Below, piece after piece: positions 22,195 to 33,300 of a stretch of DNA of 64,000 bases. This stretch comes from Ampullaceana balthica (taxonomy: Eukaryota; Mollusca; Gastropoda; Lymnaeidae), in contig CALYLW010000054.1 of the NCBI GenBank assembly GCA_944989445.1, forward strand, positions 1,116,654 to 1,180,653. Direction: 5' to 3'. Numbering within the stretch: the first letter of the stretch is position 1; every line of letters begins with the position of its first letter. Made by a program: the position numbers and the translations under genes. Below the pieces are notes generated by a model. The model searched no databases and had not been told where the DNA came from. It worked only from the letters and a program-made list of their open reading frames with translations.

Positions 22195-22610
22195 GCACAC
22201 ACAGAGGCTAGGGTTGGTGTTACTCAGTGCGGTAAGCTCATGGTGTCCCCCTAACGACTTACCCCATATATCTCCTCTGAGTCTGTCGTGCCAAATAACG
22301 GGAACATACAGAATTTTACAATTCGGTGTCACCCCTTGTGATGGTGTCACCCAGTGCGACCCACGCCCCCAAGTAACGCCCCTGCACACAAATATTTGAA
22401 TTAAACAAAAACTCTACAAAATCGCGTGACATCATTTATGGACAGTCCCATATTATTATTTATTTTTAATGCACACACAGAGGCGTCACTAGGGTTGGTG
22501 TTACCTAGTGCGGTAAGCTTATGGTGTCCCCCCTAACGACTTGTGATGGTGTCACCCAGTGCGACCCACGCCCCCAAGTAACGCCCCCGCACACAAATAT
22601 TTGAATATAA
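22195..22610. repeat. Local duplication of a GTGTCACCC-type repeat
   Basis: The segment 'aatgcacacacagaggc' through 'caagtaacgcccctgcacac' plus aaatatttgaa (22192-22400) recurs at 22469-22604 with an internal deletion. Between them is a copy of the right end of the TGACGTCA MITE and its flank (compare 21670-21715). The ggcgtcactagggttggtgt..cagtgcgg wording is that of an old dispersed repeat. Confidence 0.75.
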
Positions 22611-22689
22611 AAAAAAACTCTACATTTTAATTTCTTTAGTATGCCTATCGTTATTTTAAGTTCTAGTAGTGCGGGGCCCTTACAGGCAT

Positions 22690-23050
22690 TGGGGCCAGAA
22701 GTAGTAGCCTACTAATAGAAGTGTGGGAATGTGGGGCCCCTCCGAGTACTGGGGATGGTACTCTTGAACTTGAACTATCCCTTAACCCGTCGTTGGGGCA
22801 CCATCGTGAACTTCTCACTAACACACGCCATTTGTCCCGGTCCTGTGCTGCCTTTTGAGAGTCGCTGAATGACAGGCCGGTCCACTCTTTGATATCGTCC
22901 TCCCATCTCTTCTTTTGTCTGCCTCTTTTCCTTCCTCCCTGGACTGTGCTTTGCAATATAGTTTTTGCGAGACCTCCAGTTCTTGTCACGTGTCCGTACC
23001 ATCGTAATTTCCTCTTCTTAATGGAGGTGAGAAGGTCCTCGTAGGGGCCA
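22690..23050 (-). pseudogene. RTE-like LINE reverse transcriptase, C-terminal remnant
   Basis: Minus-strand translation gives RKLRWYGHVTRTGGLAKTIL, GGRKRGRQKKRWEDDIKEWT and AAQDRDKWRVLVRSS. This is the recurrent C-terminal signature (GHV.R......G...G.R..GR...RW.DDI.EW) of the large class of endonuclease-reverse transcriptases. The polymerase core is missing. It is of a different type from the GATAA-tailed LINE in this window. Confidence 0.75.
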
Positions 23051-23920
23051 ATGGTACTTTTAGAAGAAGCATATCTACTAGAAATACGGGACCCAGCACT
23101 ACTAACATATGCTACTACTTCTACGTTATTCCGGCTCCGAGGATTTCAGATAGCTAACAGTAACAGCCTAATTTGTTTCTTTTTACGACTCCTATTAATT
23201 ATTTATTCACCAGAGGTTGTTTTAAGATGATGTGGCATGGCCAATCTTCGCATGCAGCCATAGTCTACATAATTTATAGTCTATGGTTTGTATTGAGACG
23301 ACCATGATCAGTGACTGAACTCGCTATTTTGTTAAATATTACCCTTCCCCTCCCCGCCCCAGACCATGGCATCTGCACAAGCATAACGCTTGCCGTTTAG
23401 CAGGCTCCCATTTGTTTACTTACAAAATAACTAAAACAATAATTGCCTTACCTGAGAAAACAGAAGATACAAATATTTGTTATTTATTGTTGTATGTAGC
23501 GAGAGAAGAACAACGGGGCTAGTTTTTATCGAGGCATGCCAAGGTTTCAATTTGTGGGTCGACTGATAGATAGGCGGTGTGGTTTTTATGTGTAGACCGC
23601 CTGGGTTAGTTGCACCATGTCACACGTAAGATAAGACTGTGGGCCAGTTCTATCAAGAGCCACGGGCTTATAACGTGCGCGTCCATGAGTCAGTAGCCAT
23701 CAATATTAGTTAATGATAATGATATTTTCTTTTAAAACTGCTCTATTCATTCCGAAAACAAATGTTTCGCTAGCAAAACAAAACTAATTGTTATGCTGCA
23801 TGGTTATTGTATGTTGTTTCATCTTGCTTTAATTTTGTTTTGACACAAAACTTGTATTTCCGTTTATCATTAGTATGTTTCAGATACAATACCCTTCCCG
23901 AGTCACATTAGAGAAGCTAC
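23051..23920. other. Intergenic, nothing recognised
   Basis: No coding or RNA gene can be supported. A short inverted repeat around 'catagtctacataatttata' plus gtctatgg lies near 23260-23286. Confidence 0.5.
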
Positions 23921-23921
23921 A

Positions 23922-24180
23922 TGTTATCTTATCAGTTACAGACTTACCTTCTATTATAATACAGAAGATTATTGCGTCCTTCGCTTATCCATGGTTATGT
24001 CTAGTCTCGAACTTTTATTAGATTTTTACATGTTGATAGCGTGTTGGTTTTCCTGGTTTGATGAAGCAACCCATACCACGCCGGAAGTCCAGATGGGAAG
24101 AATGAGAATTTATATGTGTTTGTTCTTCGATACTGAATAAGAAAAGTGTTTTTATCACTCTGTCTATGTGAAGGTTGTAA
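23922..24180 (-). mobile_element. 3' end of GATAA-tailed LINE, diverged copy
   Basis: Reading the minus strand from 24180: a stretch ending NTYKFSFFPSGLPAWYGLL..RKTNTLS, then the 3' UTR 'gcgaaggacgcaataatctt' and a short GATAA tail at 23922-23933. It matches the C terminus of the copies at 37250 and 41251 but with many substitutions. It is 5'-truncated and abuts a TGACGTCA MITE arm at 24181. Confidence 0.8.
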
Positions 24181-24441
24181 GGGGCCGTCCATAAATGACG
24201 TCACGCGATTTTGGCCGATTTTTACCCCCCCCCACCGTCACAAAAACTTAGGGGCCGTCCATAAATTACGTCACGCACCTAGGGGGGGAGGGGGGTCAGA
24301 CTTTTGTGACGATGCGTGACGAGGGGGAGGGAGGGGGGTTGAAGAAATGTGACGTCACATCGAAAGGGTAACTGGAAATAAAGCTTCCACTGAAATATTT
24401 GGTCGCTTACAATTTATTTAATGACTTTTTAAAAAAAAATC
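24181..24441. mobile_element. Two truncated TGACGTCA MITE arms in the same direction
   Basis: GGGGCCGTCCATAAATGACG occurs at 24181 and again, with ATTACG, at 24251. The first arm stops after about 70 bp and the second after about 190 bp, so neither has a right end. Confidence 0.75.
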
Positions 24442-24815
24442 AGTGCTTCCCAATGTGCCGGTCGGTAGGACATCAGACGCTGGTTGGCGTAAGCTATCAA
24501 GACACGAAAATTAAATCTAATTATAACCCTTAAGTTTGAGAATCCACAAGATAACATGAAATCGTTACACTGCGTCGTTTGATGTTGACATCAAAGCATT
24601 TGTGATGTAACCGCAGCTCCGTTTGGTTCTCGGAAACTTTTTTGCCCGTTACCCCAAAATATACAAGTTAATGTGTGCGTTATCAACCCCCAGACTCTAG
24701 GTCCTGCTCACATGATTCGGGGATTTGGGGGAGCGTCGTTACATAGTTGCCAAATTTTAAAAAATGCATTTTCTGGAAGGAACCGGTTCAAAATAATGGA
24801 CATATGTTCCAAGCG
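24442..24815. other. Intergenic, nothing recognised
   Basis: Non-coding DNA between a MITE arm and the 3-kb hAT element. No motif stands out. Confidence 0.4.
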
Positions 24816-24823
24816 TACACGTG

Positions 24824-27800
24824 CAGTGGCGTAGCTAGGGGGGTGCAGGGGGGGACAGATGTCCCCGGGCGCCACATTGGGGGGCGCCAAAATGAGTATT
24901 AAAAATAATTATTTAAATTTATTTTGATATAAACTAATGTATTTCAAATACTTTTGCCAGATTGAATTTGGAGGTCCACAAAATATCTTCATTACAAACG
25001 AGTTGGCAAGCATGATTTTGGCGCCCCCATTCAGCATTGAGGGGTGCATGTGTATTTTCAAACTAAAAAAAGTAACCATTAAAGAATCATTTTTAGGTTT
25101 TGTTCAGATACATTCCAAAGACGCAGCAGTCCTTGAAAGGGTTATCGTAGAGAAACTGGAATATGATAACAATAATAACATACCTCTAGCCAACAGTCGG
25201 TCACTTAAACATAACAATAACAATGCTGATGTAATGACTGGGCATATATCCGGCCTTCAACAGCGAATATGTGCCAGAAATCACAGAGCATTGTTTGCAA
25301 ACTTTGACAATCACAGCTTAAACACAGCTAAACATAGTGTTGCCAGACGTCCGGCAGAAGAAGGACATGTCCTCTTTTTAAGCTAAATGTTCTCCCCCCG
25401 GTAGGCAAAGCTAAAATCGTTTAAAATGTCGGGCTTTTCTTACAATTTATATTATAATTTTTATGTATCGTTTTTACAACTATTACATCGTATGTTTACT
25501 TTAAATGAAAATAGATTGTGGCTATTTTTAAATCCTTTATATTAACTCGTGGTGTCTGGTTGCTTGGTTGAACCCTTGATTGCTTGTCGGTCGCCAAAAC
25601 TTTGGATCGATTTTAACCCACTTCCTCGTAAGCTAGCGAGTTGAAATTTAGCAGGCAGTTTTGTGGCGATGATAAAAACTATGTATCAAAATTTCAGATC
25701 GATCGCATGTACGGTAATTATATTATTGAATTTTTATATTATTTTATTTATTCCTATGTAACATGTTATTTTTTGAGATAGAGTGTCGCGGTGCGAAATT
25801 ATATTGAACAACCTTTCTGTCGCGCAATAAGGTGCGTATTTTATAAACTTTTTATTTTAACACTTTTTATAAACATATTCCTGATCGGTGCGCATTATGT
25901 TAAACATGTTTTACGACACAAATGCAATTTTGTATTTTTGGATGGTCTTGCGCTGCGTATTATAATGAACATTCTTTTATTTACGTATCGTACATAAAGG
26001 ATTTATAGTGAAAAACTTGGTTTTTACGGGTTTAAAAAAAAATTAAAACTTAGAAATCTAGAAAAGGACGAAATAATCTAGGTTTTTAAAAAATCGCAGT
26101 CATTGAAAATGAAATGGAAATAACAGCAGTAATGGAGGTTATGAACCGTCTTCACACAACCTTGTAAGTTTTGAAAAATAGATTGGAGGAGACATTTATT
26201 TCACTGAAAGTCAAGGAGATGTTGAGAAGACTTAAGGAAAGTGGTCAAGAAGAAGAGTTTGGAAGATGTTAAGTTGGTGCATGAAGCATGCATTAGTTAC
26301 TTAGAAAAGTGGTTGAAAACTTTTGATGAATTTCAATGCTTTAATTGGATGTATTTAGATAATATCAAAGAAGGTAAACTTGATGACCTTTTGTCGTGTA
26401 TATTGTATTTGAAAGAGAAAGGTATTGTAGATGATGTGCAATTGTTTGACCAATACAGCAATCTTAAATCATCTGTACAAGACAAAAATGAACAGTTTTT
26501 TAAGACTCTTGCATGAACAGTGGCAGCTATTACAATAAAATTGTACTGACTTTAAGTTTAATCCGGGACGACTCAAACGAAATATTCAAAATGTCCTCCT
26601 TATTGTTTGATTATGCCCTCCTTTTGGTGTCCACGTATCTGGCAACCATAGCTAAACAAGATCACGTTTTTTGGAAGAGTTGAAAGTATATATTTGTTTT
26701 TCTCTCGTTCAACAACTCGTTGGGAAGAATTAAAAAAGAATCGTGCCAATCAAAGTGAAGAGGGAGTGTAAAACATGCTGGAGTGCACGATCAGAAGCTG
26801 TTGAAGCTATTTATGAGGGACTATATGAACTAGTAGGGCTGGTGGAAAAATTATCAGAAGATGCAACTATGACGCCTGACAACAGAAGTGATGAAGAAAC
26901 TTTACTGGCAGGTATATTGAATTTAAACTTCCTAGTTTTTATACATTTCTGGAACATCATGCTTGGGAAAATTGATCGTGTCCAGAGACGGTTGCAGGAT
27001 CCTACTATGAATTTCAAGGAAAAAGCATCTTATCTTGAATCGCTGGTGCAAGAACTTGTCAACATTTGTGATAATTTTAGCCTAGTTGCGATAGACAATG
27101 GAAAAACAAGATGCACAACTTGGGGAATCGAGGTTGACAGAATGGTTTAGACGACATGGGAGGATACCTGGAGAATTAGCAAGAGATGCAGGACCTTCGG
27201 CAGAAGGAGAAATTGCACGTGTTATGAACAGCCTAACTGATTGACTCCAACAGGAGATATCATTAATAATATCAATACAGTTTTTGTCTAAAAAAACGTA
27301 AACACAAAATTTGTATTTTTAATAAACGTCAAAACTCTTCTCGCTGAAACAAATATCGATACACTTCGTCAAAATTTCTTAGATTTTGGAAATTTCTATG
27401 ACACTAATGTCAAGCTGTGAGCGGTCCATCAGCAAACTGAAGCTTATTTTGTCTTATTTACATGCTTCAATGGGACAAGATCGTCTAAATGATCTTGCAC
27501 TTCTTAGCATCGAAAGAGAAACACTTGAGAATATTAATTTTGACAACGTGATTGACGAGTTTGCGACAGTCAAATCAAGGAGGATCAATATGTTGTAGAC
27601 TATGTCTATTCCAGTCATGTATAATTAGTAGAGTATTTTTTTCAAATAAATTGTTAACAATCGTATAGAGAATTATTAGTCTGTATTCTATTTCATTAAG
27701 AATACCAGATGCTTCGAAAATGAACAATTAAACCGTAAATTTTCAAAAAAATTCTAAATTGTCGGTCTGGGAAGGGGCGCAAAATTTGTGTCATGTCCCC

Positions 27801-27829
27801 GGGCGCAGATGACCCTAGCTACGCCACTG
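24824..27829 (+). mobile_element. 3.0-kb hAT transposon with ZMYM1-like transposase, decayed
   Basis: Terminal inverted repeats CAGTGGCGTAGCTAGGG and CCCTAGCTACGCCACTG are bounded by a perfect 8-bp duplication TACACGTG (24816-24823, 27830-27837). Plus-strand transposase pieces appear in order. 25100-25340 has ADVMTGHISGLQQRICARNH and then a DNHSLN motif. 26241-26516 has LEDVKLVHEACISYLEKWLK. 26743-27150 has CKTCWSARSEAVEAI (RNase H-like fold continuation). 27386-27598 has CERSISKLKLILSYL..MGQDRLNDLALLSIE, the hAT C-terminal dimerisation domain. Stops and frameshifts separate the pieces, and a family B element is inserted at 25523-26030. It is inactive but structurally complete. ZMYM1-type hAT proteins carry a TTF-type zinc finger N-terminally, which is not clearly visible here. 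Confidence 0.93.
25523..26030 (-). mobile_element. Family B repeat nested in hAT
   Basis: Left boundary 'aaatcctttatattaactcg', right boundary 'ataaaggatttatagtgaaa' followed by 'aacttggtttttacgggttt'. The interior contains 'cagatcgatcgcatgtacgg' and 'gagttgaaatttagcaggca', matching the copy at 955-1480. It interrupts the transposase reading. Confidence 0.8.
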
Positions 27830-28137
27830 TACACGTGCACATGACGTATTTTAATATATCTAGTGGGTTGTAGTGGATGTTATATGTCCCAAATGAGTCT
27901 GCATTACCCCCAAGAATTCCCTTTTTGACCCCAGATGAGGTTATTTACCTCTGTTCGCCGACCTCTTTCTTACGGGATGCCCGTCAGTCAATTGAGGGAT
28001 TTACATTTTAAAAATGTTATTTTTAAATAAAAAAAATTTCTAAACAAAGACGTTAACGGTGATGATTAATAGTCAATGTTTAATTTGTATGCATTAAAAT
28101 AAAATATAATCTAAGGATGTTAACACAGTTCGTTTTC

Positions 28138-28414
28138 TGAAAGGCCAGTTAAACGTTTTTTAAAAATGCTTCACGCGAGTTACGATATTACAATGTAGTT
28201 CTTCACTAAATAAATAATAAATACTTAAATGAAAATAAAGTGATTTGAAACATACTTATTTTCAAATAGAAAATAAGTTGTTTTTTTTGGTCAAAGATTT
28301 GTGACGTACTTTTAGAGGGGGGGGGGTCTAAGTTTTTGTGACGACGCGTGACGAGGGGGAGGGAGGGGGTAAAAAATCTGCAAAAATCGCGTGACGTCAT
28401 TTATGGACGGCCCC
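28138..28414. mobile_element. TGACGTCA MITE (left-truncated copy)
   Basis: Ends aaaaatcgcgtgacgtcatt plus tatggacggcccc at 28414. It contains 'gcttcacgcgagttacgata' but lacks the left terminal repeat. Confidence 0.75.
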
Positions 28415-28416
28415 TT

Positions 28417-29331
28417 AGACCCCCCCTCCAATATGACGTCACAAAGCTTTGAAACCCCCTCCCCCATAAGTCGTATCTTCTAATCGAAAATTAGCATGTT
28501 GCAAATCACTATTTTGTCTTTTAAATATGTGTTAAGTGTAAAACTGCACTCTAATATCGTAACACAAAACCTTAGGCTTTATAAAAAGAAACTTTAACAA
28601 ATGTAATAGAGATATAAAACTAAAATGCTACCTCACTTTGGTGAGACCTGTACTAGAATATACATCTTCTGTATGGGACCCATCCACCAACCAAAGAAAA
28701 CATTGATAAACAAGAACAAATTCAAAAAAGAGCTGCCAGATTCATTACTGGAGAATATTCGAAACTGACAAGAATAACACCATTAGTTAAATCATTAAAC
28801 CTTGAAACACTAGAGGATAGAAGAACCAAAAGCAAAGTAGTAATCATACATAAAGCAATTAATTCTAATTTAGAAATACAACACAAAGATAACTTAATAC
28901 AACCCTCAGATAGACATAAGGATAAAAACACCTTTCTTATTCCGTATGCAAGAACAAACAGACAAGTTTTCCTTCTTCCCGTCCGGAATTCGGGCGTGGA
29001 ATGGGTTGCCTGAAGAATCCAGGAAAACCAACACTTTATCAACATTTAAATCTCTAATAAAAATGCAGGACTAAACACAAACCATAGATAAGCGTAGGAC
29101 GCAATAATCTTCTGTAAACAGATAAGATAAGATAAGATACGTGTGAAGCCATTGAAAACGTCATTAAATAAATTGAAAGCAAGAAAATATTTACCTGGAT
29201 CTTTTATTTTTATTTAAAGTAGCGCGTTTTGATGTGACGTCACATTTTATACCCCCCCCTCCCCCTCGTCACAAATGCGTGACCACCCTCCCTCCCCCCA
29301 GGCACGTGATGCCATTTATGGACGGTCCCCA
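28417..29331. mobile_element. TGACGTCA MITE split by a LINE
   Basis: Left part 28417-28564 runs to 'ctctaatatcgtaacac'. The family continues after the LINE at 29139 with 'cgtgtgaagccattgaaaac' and the right end 'gccatttatggacggtcccc'. In intact copies these two parts are contiguous (aatatcgtaacacgcgtgaa), which shows where the LINE entered. Confidence 0.85.
28565..29139 (+). mobile_element. GATAA-tailed LINE, 3' fragment
   Basis: Encodes the last part of the RT protein (RAARFITGEYSKLTRITPLV region at about 28730-28790) with an 'aaccaaag' insertion and other disruptions. It is followed by the 3' UTR 'agcgtaggacgcaataatct' and the tail gataagataagataagata. Part of the 3' UTR seen in the other copies (tagaaggagcgtctgta) is missing. 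Confidence 0.9.
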
Positions 29332-29332
29332 A

Positions 29333-29902
29333 CGACTACTACTCACTAATGCCATGTTAGCAAACGATGGTTATAGAGATTGGCAGACTACTACGCACTA
29401 ATGCCATGTTAGCAGACGATGGTTATAGAGATTGGCAGACTACTACTCACTAATGCCATGTTAGCAAACGATGGTTATAGAGATTGGCAGACTACTACTC
29501 ACTAATGCCATGTTAGCAAACGATGGTTATAGAGATTGGCAGACTACTACTCACTAATGCCATGTTAGCAAACGATGGTTATAGAGATTGGCAGACTACT
29601 ACTCACTAATGCCATGTTAGCAAACGATGGTTATAGAGATTGGCAGACTACTACTCACTAATGCCATGTTAGCAAACGATGGTTATAGAGATTGGCAGAC
29701 TACTACTCACTAATGCCATGTTAGCAGACGATGGTTATAGAGATTGGCAGACTACTACTCACTAATGCCATGTTAGCAGACGATGGTTATAGAGATTGGC
29801 AGACTACTACTCACTAATGCCATGTTAGCAGACGATGGTTATAGAGATTGGCAGACTACTACTCACTAATGCCATGTTAGCAAACGATTGTTATAGAGAT
29901 TA
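29333..29902. repeat. 52-bp minisatellite, about 11 copies
   Basis: Unit 'actactactcactaatgcca' plus 32 further bases ending agagattggcag, repeated with A/G variation at one position (agcaaacg or agcagacg). The period is not a multiple of three and no coding function is seen. It abuts the right end of a TGACGTCA MITE. Confidence 0.95.
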
Positions 29903-30304
29903 GATGCTGACAAATGGCATCCAAAATAGATGCAGTTAAAAAATTAGCCTCAATACCTAGACATGAGCCCATAATCAATGCAGTCCTCTATATTTCATCA
30001 TAGCTAACCAATGAACTAACTTTCCTGATTCAAAGATAGTTTTTAGGTTTGAATGACTTCACTCTCTAAAAATGTTTCATTATACATGTACATTTACACC
30101 AGGATAGGATGAATATCAAAAACTAACAATGATGTGAAACTACTGAAACAGAATATATTTTGATTTTCTAATAATTATTTAAACCAACAATTGGAATACT
30201 GAAGTATAATTCCTCTTTTTTTTCCTTTCTAAGTGATATTTTGCAGCTTAAAAAAAAATAAAGATGAAAATTTACTGAACCCATAACTATCATTATGTTA
30301 AACT

Positions 30305-30310
30305 TTTATT
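30305..30310 (-). terminator. Poly(A) signal of the C18orf21-like gene
   Basis: AATAAA on the minus strand about 40 bases after the stop codon at 30347. Confidence 0.65.
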
Positions 30311-30346
30311 CAGCCATTTGATACAATTATATCAAGTTGATTTCTT

Positions 30347-33300
30347 TCATAATGAAGACAAAAAATCAGATAGTGTCGCCCTTGGTTTTTCTTGAGTCTC
30401 TTGTAGAAGAAATTGCTTCAACTTTATGCTTTTCTCCTTCTTTTTCAAAGCGTTTACTGAAGATTGAAAATTTAACTCCCTTTTCTTGGTTTTTGAATCC
30501 AAAATCTTTGGTTGTTGCTTCAAACTGACATTGAGTTTAACTTGACTATTGTTAGAGTTTATGGGCTTTGACTGAGGATTTATACCGGAGTTGTTTTGTG
30601 TTGTTGGTATTGCATTGGTTGAAGTTGCTGTGTCCATTTTTGATGGAAGGTGAAGGCCACTGTGAATAAAAGGAAGAAAGAAATTATTTTATGAGGCAAA
30701 ACTAAGTGAGAAATAATTGCAGAATGCTTCCAATTCCATTTTCCTACATGCTTCTTTTTAATTTACAAAAGGTTGCAGGGATAAAAGATGTAGGTTATTA
30801 TTGTACTAGAAATAGCTCGCTAAACAACGGTGGCCAGAAATTTCCATCTTCAAAAGTTACATGAACAAACATTCATTCAGGTAGAACAAGTTTATTTTTA
30901 TAAGTATATTGCCAACACAAATTTGTCTAGAACTATAATAATGTTTAACACTGCATATTTTTTGCATCGATAATTATGTACCACAAAAGAAAATCATTAA
31001 GCATCAATTGTTTGTGCTTTTTATGAAATTTCATTTATCCACAGACACATTTAAATGCAGTCTGAGACAGTTTAAATTAATTGCCTATGAAATTCATGTC
31101 AGTTATGTGTTCATAGTTTAGTGGAGAATTCTTCCAACAAAATTTTATGGCCTTTGGGATAATACAAAATTTAATGCAAATTATAACAGCGCAGCCAAAC
31201 TTTTCCCACCTTAAACAATTAAATAAAATGAGAAAACAAATTTAAGAAAATTAGTTTCTATATCTTTATATCATCAACTTTTAAAGTAATTAAAGAGTTT
31301 TACTAAAAGTTATCACAGTATTTTTGTCTAAACTAGGATTACCATCAATTTTCTCACCAATTAATGTCTGCATCTTTCAATTTCTGCTTCTTTCCTTTTT
31401 TTTTCTTTTTCTTCTTTTTAACATCCATCATAAGTGTATTCGGGACAGGATATTTAGCTGTGGATAAATATTAATAATAAAAGTGTTTTTAAATAAATTA
31501 AAATCTACACTGTTATGACAATAAAAAGGAAATAATTTACTTGGTACAAGCCAAATAAAAACCAATGAAATTATTTATCATCACAATGAACAAATGCTCT
31601 TACACATGAGGAGATTTTTCTTGTAGTCTCTCTTTGCTTCATTGGTCATAATAGGAATTCTGGTTGCTCCATTACATGCCCGGCACTTCACAATCTTATG
31701 AAAAAGATCTATAAGTTATTTTAGTGTAACATAATTTCTTTAAGATCTAGTCAAAGTTTTGTTTCATTTGATAGATCTTGGTAACAAAAAATGTGCACAA
31801 GCTTGTCAAATGTTTTACTCATATTAGGCCTGTTTATAGAAGTTCATGCCTGGTTTAAAGAATCTATATGAGTTAATGAAAATACTTTAAGTTAGATTAA
31901 TGCACTGCATTTCCAAGGCCCTGGGCTAAAGAGAAGATATTTGGGCCCCGACAAAATAAAAAATTTAAGCGCCCCAAAAATTTTAAGTTTCATGCATCAA
32001 AAATAAAACTACCCATGTCGAAAAGAGACTTTTGTATGTTTCAAAATAAACTTTCATGGGTCATAACAAGTAGTAACAAGATATGGCAGGCAAGTGAAGC
32101 CACCATTATCCTTTCCAAATAGGGACATTTAAAATTATACATGTACTTAGATTTGCACAATCTATATTTGAAATATTTAGGTAAACTGAGCATTTGGACA
32201 TTTCACTACTTCTACTTCTATTTAATCTACAAAAAATCTGTTTTGTTGATTTATAGTTTTGTTAAGGAGAGAGATGTAACAGAAAGGATGTGCGAATGAC
32301 CTGTGTTATAATATGATTGAATTAACACGCCACTCTTGTTTATTCTGTGTTGTTGTCATGGTGTTTGTCTGAAATGTGTGTAATTTAATTTCCCTTTGGG
32401 TGCAGGTTACCAGGTGGAGTGAGTGACATGGTGTGTAAAATGAATTGAGAAGACAAATATTCAATTGTTACACAGATCACAGCCTTTGACTTCTTGTTAA
32501 ACTACAATAATATTACAATGTCTATTTCGTTACATCTTCTCATGCAACTGAAACCATACCATCTGGCTTGAACTCCTTAAATATTTTTTAAGCAAATATT
32601 TGTCTTTTTTTGTTGTGGAAATGTCTGATTTCTTTAACAGGCAGCTGATGTGCTTTGTCATTTTCTGAGCAGACTTAATTCTCGGACGATCATTTATGGT
32701 CAAAACCATGAAACAGTTCTGGCAATGTAGAATCTTTGAATTCCCTGAGAATGATTCAATGAATAGGATCAAACAATAACCTAGGACATATGTTATTGTT
32801 GTGATGCAGCAGAGATTTTTTTAATTAAAAAAACAACAACAACAGATTCAGATTATACATTTTTTTTAAATCAATAGAAACCCATTTTGCTTCAAGTATA
32901 AGCATATATGCTTTTCTGTTTGATAGGGCAATGCTGTTTACCTTGGGACTATATTCGTACTTACTCTTTTTGTCTTTGGCATAATTTATTTCCAGAAAAA
33001 GTCTGTAAATGGAATAAATTCTTTTATCAACGGTTAATATCATAAAATAAGTAAAAACAACAGAACTGTATTAAAATTATTATCATAAATAAGTATAAAT
33101 GAAGGACCAGGTTGAAGAATAGGAAACATAAAACATTACTTTGTTTTCTTGTAGGTTTTCCCCTATATTTTTGTATTTCCAGCACAGAATTTGATGTTGT
33201 TGAAAATGAAAAACAAACCGAAATTTCACTTAAAAAAAAATTAATAGTTCAGAAACTACTTCAGCCAGTTATTCATTTTGTTAGTTGATATTCATGATTG

